Part shown: one piece after another, positions 15,097 to 24,200 of the stretch | Layout: each line of letters opens with the position of its first letter | How positions within the stretch are numbered: position 1 is the stretch's first letter | DNA from: a virus | Length of the DNA: 41,306 nt | Virus record (IMG/VR): IMGVR_UViG_3300009420_002288 | Coordinates: 1-41,306 of that record | Strand: one strand, 5' to 3' | Notes under the pieces: model-generated | Database searches by the model: none | What the model saw: the letters and a program-made list of their open reading frames with translations, nothing else | Told to the model about the DNA's origin: nothing | Position numbers and translations under genes: made by a program

Positions 15097-16623
15097 TTAA
15101 ACTTTTAATACACATTCGACCAGTTTCTCGCCTTCATTGGTATTAGATTCTAGTGCAATACCTACAATATTACGCTCTGTTGCTATAGAAGCTTGGCAAA
15201 TGCCATTCTCTCCAACATATACTGCATTGCCTTTTTCTACTACTCCAATTATTCGTACTGGTACTCTTCCTTTTAATCCAATTATTTGACCTTTACTTTC
15301 AGCATTCATTAGATACGCAGGAGAATTCGAAACTACTCCAATACATATATCTAATCCTGATGCTGCATCAGCTTCATGATCTGGATGAGTGCATATAGAA
15401 ACTGCTGTTCCTACAGGAAGTTCTTCTACAGTTGTATATTTTTCAGCTAAGTCAGCATATTGTGCTTGTGTCGAAATACCAACAAAATAATTAGCCTTTA
15501 ACGACCCTGCTGGAATAGTTTGTGCATTAATAACTTCTGAAGCAGCTGTTCTTGTTGCAACTGTACCGTTAGCAATAGTTTCTGAACCTGCTCGACTAGT
15601 GCCGTCTACAACCAATGCTGTAGCTTTTTCTGAGGTACCTGTAAAATTAGTTGCATATACATTATTAAATAAATGATCTGACGATCCTAATGTTACTGTT
15701 TCAGTTGTAATGCCGTCAGTTGCTAATCCAGGTATAACAGAATTTGATTTAACACGTAATGGATTTTTAATTGCTCCAGCAGCTGTTGCTACTCTAACAT
15801 TTATAAGTGCTCCAATTTCGTTAGCAATTACTGCTTCATTACCGTTTTCAATTTTAATTCTAAAATCGTTTGAGTCACCAATTGCTATACCAATGTCTGC
15901 AAATTCAGCTAAACTTGTAAAGTTTGCATCTCCTACTTGAATATAGTTTGCTGCATCAATTCCACCAAGTTTTAGTGCGTTTGATGCTGTTCCCCAATAT
16001 ATAAAGTTGGTTGAAGTGACGCCGCCAGTTGAATTAACAGTGTTCTTTAATGTCATACCTTGTTTGATAATATCAAACCCTGCAATAGCATTAGTTACGT
16101 CTGTCGAATCAATTGTAAATGTTTGGTTTGAAACAACCATTACTACTTCGTCATTAATGATTGCTTTAATTATTGCCCTTGCAGTTCCAGTGTTATCATT
16201 AACTGTGTCACTTTTCCATTGAGTTAATAATGCTCCAGCATCTTGCGGGCCGACTAAAACAAAGGTCGAACTATTATATGCATATAATTGTTCATTAGTA
16301 GTATCCCACCAAAAATCACCTTCAGTTAATCCTGACGGTTCAGTAGCACTTACTTCTGCGCCGCCTGTAGTACGGAATTTAGTCCCGTCATAAAATTTTA
16401 ATTTTCTTGTTGAACTATCAAACCAAATTTGCCCTGATATAGCTTTTGGTGGAGCACTTATTCCAGAAAAGTTTTCTGATAAGAATACAAAATTTTCGTT
16501 TTGTATCTCTCCATATCCAGCATAATTTTTACCAACTAATTTTAAATCAGTTGTTTGGTCAATGGTTCCATCCTCGACAACTGTAAGTTGAGTATTATTA
16601 TATTTGTCAATCGTATATGCCAT
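15097..16623 (-). CDS. Tail fibre protein with C-terminal ADLAEKY domain (508 aa)
   Basis: The first 130 residues are the shared fibre module: KLVGKNYAGYGEIQNENFVF, then GQIWFDSSTRKLKFYDGTKF and EGDFWWDTTNEQLYAYN, ending VLVGPQD. A beta-rich stalk follows, with IYWGTASNALKLGG and LGSSDHLFNNVYATNFTG. The last 120 residues are a compact domain starting YADLAEKYTTVEELPVGTAV, with VVSNSPAYLMNAE, GLKGRVPVRIIG and KGNAVYVGENG. I recognise this end domain from other T4-like marine phage fibres; its fold is probably a small beta barrel. There is no collar domain here, unlike the paralog at 18586-20610. ATG at 16621-16623, with TTAGGGG about 12 bases upstream and an ATAAATAC element before it. Confidence 0.87.
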   Translation of the reverse strand: MAYTIDKYNNTQLTVVEDGTIDQTTDLKLVGKNYAGYGEIQNENFVFLSENFSGISAPPKAISGQIWFDSSTRKLKFYDGTKFRTTGGAEVSATEPSGLTEGDFWWDTTNEQLYAYNSSTFVLVGPQDAGALLTQWKSDTVNDNTGTARAIIKAIINDEVVMVVSNQTFTIDSTDVTNAIAGFDIIKQGMTLKNTVNSTGGVTSTNFIYWGTASNALKLGGIDAANYIQVGDANFTSLAEFADIGIAIGDSNDFRIKIENGNEAVIANEIGALINVRVATAAGAIKNPLRVKSNSVIPGLATDGITTETVTLGSSDHLFNNVYATNFTGTSEKATALVVDGTSRAGSETIANGTVATRTAASEVINAQTIPAGSLKANYFVGISTQAQYADLAEKYTTVEELPVGTAVSICTHPDHEADAASGLDICIGVVSNSPAYLMNAESKGQIIGLKGRVPVRIIGVVEKGNAVYVGENGICQASIATERNIVGIALESNTNEGEKLVECVLKV

Positions 16624-16659
16624 TTTTTCTTTAACCCCTAATATGCATTGTATTAATAG

Positions 16660-16667
16660 TATTTATC
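16660..16667 (-). promoter_or_regulatory. T4-type late promoter-like octamer (GATAAATA)
   Basis: The minus strand of the 48-base gap before the ADLAEKY fibre gene reads GATAAATAC, one base from the T4 late consensus. The octamer ends 36 bases before the ATG at 16623, close to the spacing seen at 14136-14143. The same GATAAATAC occurs at 21249-21256. Confidence 0.5.
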
Positions 16668-16671
16668 TGCA

Positions 16672-18582
16672 TTACGGATAATTACTCGTACTTGAATGTG
16701 TCCATGTTGACCCATTACTTGTAAAGATCATAGTATATCTAGACGGTGTAATAGATGCAGTTCCTGAAACGCCTGCTGCATCAACTGCAATATCTTGTAG
16801 TACTGATTGCGATGATGATACATTGTCTTTATCTACTGATACATAGCTTTTATTTAGTGCATCATCTAAGAATGACTGTCCAATATTAATTGTGGCGCCT
16901 GCATAGTCTGTACAATGTATCGTAGCTGTTGCTCCGTTTTTTGTAGTTGCAGGATACATTGTCTGTAAAACTGCTATAACATTAGTAAACGGCCCATATC
17001 CTACGCCGCCTACATTAGGAGTTGAGAAACCTGTAATATCTAAATTAATACCAATATTATCCGAATCAATCTGTGTGTCTACATAATTCTTTGTAGCAAC
17101 TCCTGAAGACGTAAGCGGATCTACAACACCTGTAATTTTCTGTGTGTTAATTGCTATATCGCCAGACGCAACTATATTAAGTCCGCCTGTTGCAGTAATA
17201 GTAGATCCGTTAAAGTTAAGATTATCAATATCAAGACTTCCTAATGTTCCAATATTAACTAAACCTGTTGCTGTTGTAACTGTTGATGCAAGTGTTGTTG
17301 TACTTAACACTTCAACGCCGTCAATTTTATAAGCAGGATCTGCATTAAGACTATTAGTTGTTAAATTTAAATCTTGATTAAATGTCCAACTATTAGTTGC
17401 GTTTATCCAAGAAAGTTCTTTGTCACCGTCTGACGATTTTAAAATAAGTCCGCCGCCGTCAATTACTGCATCAGCACCAACTGTACTATCATCTTGTATG
17501 CCTAGTTCTATATTCTTATCTTCAACACGTAAAGTTGAAGTATTTAAGTATGTTGTATCTCCTGATACTAGTAAGTTTCCACCTACTGTTACATTTCCTG
17601 AAAATTTTCCAGCACCAGTAACGTCAAGCTCAACTGTTGGTGTGTCAGTAAATATACCAACTCGTTTACTTGTTGCATTAACAAGTATTCCTGAGATGTA
17701 AGCATTACCTTCTCTTACTTTTAGATTAATATCTGTATTAGCTTGTTGAGCTTCTAATTCTATTTGATTAGTTGCTGAATTAAATTTAATAATGCCGTAT
17801 TCAACATCACTAACGCCAATTGCTAAACCAAGTGGGTTCTTAATAGAAAGTTTACCTGTAGTTTGTGTTGCACCAACTGCACTCATAAAACTAGCTGTAT
17901 CAAAAGATACGCCTGCATCATTAACTAATGCCTTTGCTGACGCAGCTGTACCCCAAAATGTAAACGCATTACTAACAGGATTAAAGCCATTTTTAAACAA
18001 TTGTCTTTTTGGAGTTTGTGTATCATTTGTATCTTGTGGATATCCTGGAATACCATTTACAAGTTCTACATAGTACTGACTATTAGCAAATACACCAACA
18101 AGCAATCCTCCTATATACAATTTTAAGGCAGTTTTTGTTTGGTTAACAGAATCAATAACTGATTGTACTTCAAACCCTGTTTTTTGTTGTCCAGCTTGAT
18201 ATTCAGGGCCAACTAATACTAAGTCAGTTCCGTCATAAAAGTGTAATTGATTATTTAGACTGTCTATCCAAAGGTCTCCTGAAACCATTGTTGGTTGGAC
18301 TGCAGAAACAATAGGTCCGCCTGCAGCTTTAAACGTTGTTCCGTTGTACACTTGCAAACGTTGGCCTACAGTATCAAACCATAATTGACCAGTTAATGGT
18401 GTACCTGGTGAAGTAGTATTTGCAAAGTTTTCTAACAAAGCAATAAAGTTTTCATTAAACGCTTCACCAAATCCTGAATAATTTCTACCAACAAGTGTTA
18501 AATTACTTGAAGATATATCAACTTGGCCGTCTACGAGATCTACTAGTAAATCTCCATTAGTTTTATTAATTCTATAACTCAT
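16672..18582 (-). CDS. Tail fibre protein without a recognised tip domain (636 aa)
   Basis: The fibre module opens the protein: LTLVGRNYSGFGEAFNENFI, GQLWFDTVGQRLQVYNGTTF, SGDLWIDSLNNQLHFYDGTD, VLVGPEYQAG. A stalk follows with FTFWGTAASAKALV. A segment at about residues 335-400 (VGGNLLVSGDTTYLNTSTLR, VEDKNIELG, DGGGLILKSSDGDKELSW) is widespread in phage fibre stalks. The last 130 residues (GVGYGPFTNVIAVLQTMYP, then SSQSVLQDIAVDAAGVSG) match no domain I know and may be the receptor-binding tip. The start ATG at 18580-18582 has GGAG about 10 bases upstream and lies 3 bases after the stop of the collar-domain fibre. It is the middle member of three fibre paralogs in a row. Confidence 0.85.
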   Translation of the reverse strand: MSYRINKTNGDLLVDLVDGQVDISSSNLTLVGRNYSGFGEAFNENFIALLENFANTTSPGTPLTGQLWFDTVGQRLQVYNGTTFKAAGGPIVSAVQPTMVSGDLWIDSLNNQLHFYDGTDLVLVGPEYQAGQQKTGFEVQSVIDSVNQTKTALKLYIGGLLVGVFANSQYYVELVNGIPGYPQDTNDTQTPKRQLFKNGFNPVSNAFTFWGTAASAKALVNDAGVSFDTASFMSAVGATQTTGKLSIKNPLGLAIGVSDVEYGIIKFNSATNQIELEAQQANTDINLKVREGNAYISGILVNATSKRVGIFTDTPTVELDVTGAGKFSGNVTVGGNLLVSGDTTYLNTSTLRVEDKNIELGIQDDSTVGADAVIDGGGLILKSSDGDKELSWINATNSWTFNQDLNLTTNSLNADPAYKIDGVEVLSTTTLASTVTTATGLVNIGTLGSLDIDNLNFNGSTITATGGLNIVASGDIAINTQKITGVVDPLTSSGVATKNYVDTQIDSDNIGINLDITGFSTPNVGGVGYGPFTNVIAVLQTMYPATTKNGATATIHCTDYAGATINIGQSFLDDALNKSYVSVDKDNVSSSQSVLQDIAVDAAGVSGTASITPSRYTMIFTSNGSTWTHSSTSNYP

Positions 18583-18585
18583 TTA

Positions 18586-20610
18586 TTAATTGCTCCTGCC
18601 AGTGTAGATAATGTAATTAATAATCAAATGCGGATTCATTAAATCTAGTGACTGCCCAATTGCCGCATCAGATTCAATTCCTCCACTGTTTGGCAAATAC
18701 TGGCCTCCAGAAGCAACTGATGGACCGTCGCCTCTAAATGCGCCAGTGTCTGTTGTCGGAGCACTTAAATCATTAATAGCATAAAACTGTGTAAGGGCAT
18801 CGCCCTTCATATCGTGTTTGTGATCTGGTAAATTAGCAACATCAATTAATGTAGTTTCTTGTCCATCCTGCGACCCTATAACATCCGCTGACTCAGCAGT
18901 AATAACATTAGCACTTGATCCGCCCATGTTATCTTTACCAACTGCTGTTCTTCCTCTTAAATCAGGAACTTTAAAATAACCAGTTGCTACTGAAGCAATA
19001 GCACCAAAATTATATCCTACTGCTTCAAATAATAAAGCATAGTCAGAAATTCTATATTCAGATCCATCACAAAGTAACCAAGTTTCCGGAGCAGTGTTGC
19101 CACCGTATGCCATCATTACCCCTGCTGGGTTAGTTGGAACTGCTTTAAATAAATCTGATCTTGTTATTTTTGCAAGACCAGTTGCGCCAGTTACTCTGTT
19201 TAACAAAAATTCATCATCAGCTTGTGACGAAGTTAGTGCCGACTTGCCTCCAATAATAGTATTACTAATAGTAGAAGTAAATGTTTTTGTTGTTCCGCCA
19301 GTTTGTCCATCAAATATAAACGCTGGAGAAGTAACATCTCCAGTTAATTGGAATGTAGTTGCTGTAGTTATTTTATCTGCAGAGCCTGCTCTACCAGAAA
19401 CTGTACCACTTACATTACCAACTAAGTTGCCAGTAAATGCTGTAGCATAAATATTTTTCCATTTTATTGCATTAGTACCTAAACTATATGCATTATGTAC
19501 TTTTGGCATTAAGTCTGTTAACGATGAAGTTCCTGCAACATCTAGTGTACCGCCAATCCATACATTTTTTGCAACACCAGTTCCGCCTTTAACTATTAAA
19601 CTACCTGTGCTTATAGTTTCACTTTCTGTGGTAGAATTTATAACTGCTGTACCACTAGCTTTAATATTTCCTGTAACATCTAATGCTTCGTCTGGAGCAG
19701 TGTTGTTGATACCTATTCTTAAATTTGAATCAATTCTTAATACTGTTGTTAGTATACCGCTATTCTTAACACGAACATCAATATTTGATCCTTCAATTTG
19801 ATGCTGTATAACTCCTGCACTACCTTCAACTCCAACATTTAATTCTGCATTTAGACCGTAGTTAATACCTGAATTATTTTGAACATTGATTGGATAATTA
19901 GTTGTGCTTGTTAAATCACTTCTTAAAAAGTTTGCGGCACCTACTTCTGTACCTGCTACTACTAAACTTTCTGCTTTTTCAGAAGTGCCTCTATATTTTA
20001 AAAAGCCTGCGCCAGTAATATTAAGACTACTTAAATTAAAACCAGTTGATATTACTGTAAATCCTGGAATTGCTGTTTTTGGAGTGAATGTCGATGTTGA
20101 AATGATTGCCGCTGGTTGTGATAGCACATCAAGTCGAATAACTGTATAAGAAATATTATCAGTTCCAACTATTGTTGATGGTGTAATACCAGTTGATAAG
20201 CCGTCACTAAATTCAGGGCCAACTAGCACCCATCCTGAGCCTGAAAACAAATATAATTGTTGGTTGTCAGTATCAACCCAAAGATCGCCAAGTTGTGAAG
20301 CTGCTACTTCCGGTGCCGAAACTGCTTTTTTAATGCCAGCAGCTGATATCCAATTTGTTCCGTCATATACTTTAAGTGTTTCTTCTCCTACTGTATTATC
20401 ATACCATAATTGGCCTTCAACACCGTTACTTGGTTGCGTGTTAAATGCAAAATTTTCTAATAAATGTAAAAAGTTAGTAGCAACAGCTGCACCATAAGCA
20501 GTAGTGTTTCTACCAGGTATCTGTAAAGAAGTTTCTGTATTTAATGTAAGATCTTCTACTACAATAGTACCCTTGTTTGCAGCGTCTGTATATGATATTG
20601 TATATGCCAT
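18586..20610 (-). CDS. Tail fibre protein with C-terminal phage collar domain (674 aa)
   Basis: The shared N-terminal module reads LQIPGRNTTAYGAAVATNFL, GQLWYDN, LKVYDGTNW, LGDLWVDTDNQQLYLF and VLVGPEFS. The stalk has DVTGNIKASG, a GGTGVAKNVWIGGTLDVAG stretch, and LGTNAIKWKNIYATAFTGNL near residue 380. The C-terminal part is a phage tail collar domain (family of T4 gp12 and Mdp proteins): GVMMAYGGNTAPETWLLCDG near residue 495, FKVPDLRGRTAVG near 550, NLPDHKHDMKG near 593, and an end NPHLIINYIIYTG. Collar-domain tips mediate reversible or irreversible attachment to surface glycans. ATG at 20608-20610 follows the previous stop by 4 bases, with GAGG about 11 bases upstream. The best functional analogue is a gp12-like short fibre. 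Confidence 0.88.
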   Translation of the reverse strand: MAYTISYTDAANKGTIVVEDLTLNTETSLQIPGRNTTAYGAAVATNFLHLLENFAFNTQPSNGVEGQLWYDNTVGEETLKVYDGTNWISAAGIKKAVSAPEVAASQLGDLWVDTDNQQLYLFSGSGWVLVGPEFSDGLSTGITPSTIVGTDNISYTVIRLDVLSQPAAIISTSTFTPKTAIPGFTVISTGFNLSSLNITGAGFLKYRGTSEKAESLVVAGTEVGAANFLRSDLTSTTNYPINVQNNSGINYGLNAELNVGVEGSAGVIQHQIEGSNIDVRVKNSGILTTVLRIDSNLRIGINNTAPDEALDVTGNIKASGTAVINSTTESETISTGSLIVKGGTGVAKNVWIGGTLDVAGTSSLTDLMPKVHNAYSLGTNAIKWKNIYATAFTGNLVGNVSGTVSGRAGSADKITTATTFQLTGDVTSPAFIFDGQTGGTTKTFTSTISNTIIGGKSALTSSQADDEFLLNRVTGATGLAKITRSDLFKAVPTNPAGVMMAYGGNTAPETWLLCDGSEYRISDYALLFEAVGYNFGAIASVATGYFKVPDLRGRTAVGKDNMGGSSANVITAESADVIGSQDGQETTLIDVANLPDHKHDMKGDALTQFYAINDLSAPTTDTGAFRGDGPSVASGGQYLPNSGGIESDAAIGQSLDLMNPHLIINYIIYTGRSN

Positions 20611-20614
20611 TTAA

Positions 20615-21229
20615 TTACGCCTCATTAAAACCAGTTAAACTTTGTACTCTAACTGTATAATCTATTTGTATAAGTCTATTAAGCGACTTTTGTACAGGGT
20701 GAAAAATAACATGAGTAAGAAGTCGTCCAGTTCCGCTTGCAGAATATGCTTTAAGACCTAATTCGTCAAATACATATAAGTTTGAGCCATCTGTTGCTGT
20801 GTCGTATGCATCTTGGCCGCTTGGTTCACTATAGTCTAATAAACATGATACTAGCACATCAGTATAATTTGTGCCGCTTACATGCCTTGTTTCTATTTTA
20901 TTTCTAACAGGGTCTAAATTATTTACACTTCTATCATCAATAACCTTTGTGTGAGTTTGATTATACAAACTGGCATTGGTGCCTGTTGAGTTCGGAGTTA
21001 AATATGTAATAATTCCGGTTGGGTCAACACTAGTGCCACCGTTACCAAAACTCATTTCATATATCCATCCAGTTCCGCCATTACCAATGCTTTCAGCAAG
21101 GCTTAAACTCATATTTTCATAATGAATTGCATTGCGTTTATCAATGTACGTATGATTTGATTCTGGGTCATGAATCTTAATATGTCCCTGAATTAAAACT
21201 CCGTTCATATCATTAAAATTGTCTGTCAT
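20615..21229 (-). CDS. Virion structural protein of unknown role (204 aa)
   Basis: The protein starts TDNFNDMNGVLIQGHIKI and has DKRNAIHYENMSLSLAESI, YEMSFGNGGTSVDPTG, SLYNQTHTKVIDDRSVNN and HVIFHPVQKSLNRLIQIDYT. I recognise this pattern from structural proteins of T4-like marine phages, but it does not resemble T4 gp8, which holds this position in T4. A longer reading begins at a GTG at 21271, overlapping the giant gene. I choose the ATG at 21227-21229 because AGGG stands about 8 bases upstream and a GATAAATAC late-type element just before that. It may connect the giant baseplate protein to the fibres; that is inference from gene order. Confidence 0.8.
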   Translation of the reverse strand: MTDNFNDMNGVLIQGHIKIHDPESNHTYIDKRNAIHYENMSLSLAESIGNGGTGWIYEMSFGNGGTSVDPTGIITYLTPNSTGTNASLYNQTHTKVIDDRSVNNLDPVRNKIETRHVSGTNYTDVLVSCLLDYSEPSGQDAYDTATDGSNLYVFDELGLKAYSASGTGRLLTHVIFHPVQKSLNRLIQIDYTVRVQSLTGFNEA

Positions 21230-21236
21230 ATTGTTT

Positions 21237-21241
21237 TCCCT
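21237..21241 (-). promoter_or_regulatory. Ribosome binding site AGGGA deciding the start at 21229
   Basis: On the minus strand the sequence ACAGGGAAAACAAT precedes the ATG at 21227-21229, placing a purine-rich AGGGA 7 to 9 bases upstream. The alternative GTG at 21269-21271 has no such site and would need a 20-base overlap with the giant gene. Confidence 0.65.
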
Positions 21242-21248
21242 GTCATTG

Positions 21249-21256
21249 TATTTATC
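21249..21256 (-). promoter_or_regulatory. T4-type late promoter-like octamer (GATAAATA)
   Basis: The minus strand reads GATAAATAC straddling the end of the giant gene, 19 bases before the ATG at 21229. It is one base from the T4 late consensus and identical over nine bases to the element at 16660-16667. It would start a separate late transcript for the 204-aa protein and the fibres. Confidence 0.5.
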
Positions 21257-24200
21257 GCGGTAAGTCAACACTTGTAGCCCTTAAGAATCTACCAATGTCT
21301 GAATCTGCTTTACTCATTGGAGTTCCTGGTACTGTCCATTGTTTTCCTTGTTTTCTTATAATAATAATGTTATTACCTTCTTTTAATTCAGTTTCTGGGT
21401 CGTTAACTGTTATAGTTAACGTATTTCCGCTAAGACTAAATTCTGCTGGTAAAGTTATATCGCCTTCTGGAGAATCCTGTGCAGTACTACTAGTTATTAC
21501 GCCGGCATTATCTTTACTTTCAAACTTATAAGAAGAAATTGCTGTTTTTCTTAGTCGCCTTCCAGCTACAAAAACTTCAAACTCGTTAACTCCTCCTGCA
21601 CCTGGAACAAAATCTAACTCAAAAGCATTACTAGTGCCGTCTGCTGTAAATGTTGTGGTTAAAGTTTCATCTTTATATGGCATAGAAGCTTCAATACTTT
21701 GATCGTAAATTTCAACTCCTGAACTATGTAAATTAGGGACTCCTGTTCCTAAAGTTCCTCTTTGTAATTGTTTTAATAAATTACCATCTTTAATTCGATA
21801 TTCAATTCTTTCGCCATTAACCCATATAACTCCAGGGTACTTAGATGCTACTGCAACTTCTGTTATTCCGTTTGCGTTAGCAATCTCAATAGTTTTATCG
21901 TGTTGAAGTAAGTCTTTTGCTAAAATATAATTCTTTTCGCCGTCAATTCTCTTATAATGTGTTTTATTGAGCATATCTTTAAATTGGCGCCATCCAAACT
22001 TAGTTATATTTGTAGGATTTCCAAAATGTAATACTTCAATCCTATCACCTTCGTTTAGATTATTAACAAGTTTAATATATGAGTTATCTTTAGTAACACT
22101 ATAGTCAACATCAGCAAGCAATAATGTACCATTTAATATAACCCAAACATACTTTGAATCAACTGCTGTAGTTCTTAGTTTAAATAGTCCTGCTCTTAAA
22201 TTGTTTAAAAAGTAATATGCTGTAGATCCTTTAGTAAGAGGAGTATCTTCTCGTACAGTGTAAGATTCTCTTTCAAACTTTTGGGCAATACTATTACTAA
22301 ACTGAAATACTCTTATACGAGTTCCAACTGGACGAGCAACTTCAAACGAACAAATAGTTGGTTGTGGAACAAATACTTGTGATGCTTCGCCTTGGTTTTC
22401 AAAATATCCAAATCTATATTCACTTTGTTTAATTATATAAACTAGTAACTCGTCGCCGGCAACCCCGATAGTTTCAGCTAGTTGCACAGTACTTCCAATT
22501 TGTTCGTCTAACGGAGTATCACTATCAAACGCTTCAGCACTAATAAATGACCACTGTGTTGAATATTCTAGCAAAGTGCCGTTAAGATAAACTTGTACTT
22601 CTGAATTAGTTAAAGTCCCAATTGGTATTTGCCAAAGATCTAATTTATATTCTCTTTCTGCTGAAACTGTAAATGACTGATTGTAACCAGAATGTAATAT
22701 TTTATCTCCAAGTTGTACAAGTGTATGAATACCTGCAGGACCATATGAAAATGGAGCTTGGCTTAATGTTAATCTATCATTTACACCGTCGGCTATAAAG
22801 TCATCAACTACAACTTGACTAAACGAATCAAGATCACTACCTTCTCCAATAAATAATGCATATCTAATAACATCACCTGCTGCTAATGGAGATGCTAATA
22901 CAAGTTCAACATTGTTTGGATGTAATCCTGTAGTTTTCATAAGTGTAGTATCTAATTTAATACCGTTACTAGTTGCAATTGCTTGTACGTTATCAGTCCA
23001 CCTCATGTTTGTTTCAAAACTGTTTGAACTTCCGTCACTAATAAAGCTGTCAATGTCTAATATCTGTAATCCTGCTACTTCAACAAGGGTTATATTAATT
23101 CTTGCGCCGTCTACTGGTGCTATTTCAAAATTAACTGCCTTATTAACATAATCTATAGTATATCCCAAGGTTGAATCATTAGTAGTCGGTTCAAGAATAT
23201 CATTATTAATTTTTACAAATAACGAACTTTCAGTAAATGGTGATTTACCAATATCAAATATTTTTGTTGAACCGTCACCTATGTAATTTCTATTAACAAT
23301 TATACTACTGCCGCCAGTTGGTCTTTCGAATACTGAAATATCAACAGTATCTAAAACTTGTCCTGGAACAATTTCTTCTGGGCCTTTTGAAGTAGTAGGT
23401 GTTACAAAGCCGTCACCATCAATCGTAATATCCTCTGCTTTTAAACCTGTAGCAGTAGTGTAAGCAATGTTGCCGCCTTCAATTGTAGTATCATAGCTTT
23501 CTGGATCATTAATAAAGCTACCATCACTAGTAGTTTTTCTAATAATAATAATATCTGTAGAACTTACGCTCTCGTCAATGCCAAGCCCGTCGCCATCAAG
23601 GAATATAGTAGTTGTTGTTCCGTTACCTGTAATACTTTGACAGATTGCATTTGGGTTTGTTTGACTACTTGGATAATTAGGATCATCAATTCTTACACCA
23701 TTTTTATAGATGTTGTAAACTATGCCGTTTTCTAATGCCTTACTTAGTGTAATACTACTAGTAGAACCATCTAACTTAAATACTTCATCTTCATAAGTTG
23801 TATCATATGTATCCCACGAGTCGGTATACCAAGGTAGGGCGTCCCAACCAGTAGTGCCACCAAATTCAAAACTCTTAACTTCAACTCCGCCATAATCAAT
23901 TCCGTCCATTAATTGTGATAAATCTTTACCAAATTTTCCTGACTGTGTATCATAGAATAAATTAATTCTATCTGCAGCAGTTAATAATTCTACTGGTTTC
24001 TTATACGTAATTGATATTAACTGGCCAAATTTTGGAGGAACTGTAAACGTAACCCTTCCTGAATATCTATCATACCCCTTTGTAACATCTTTAATATTTG
24101 TGTAAGTATATTCACTTTGTAAAGCAAGTTCGCCACCAATATTAATTTCTATTGTATTAGTTCTTAGATCCATTGGAAATATAAGATCAAAAATAAATTT

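Noticed and set aside
21230-21271. Upstream GTG start extending the 204-aa structural protein by 14 residues
   Set aside because: The extension overlaps the giant gene, lacks a ribosome site and has unlike composition; the ATG at 21229 has a good site and a promoter-like element.
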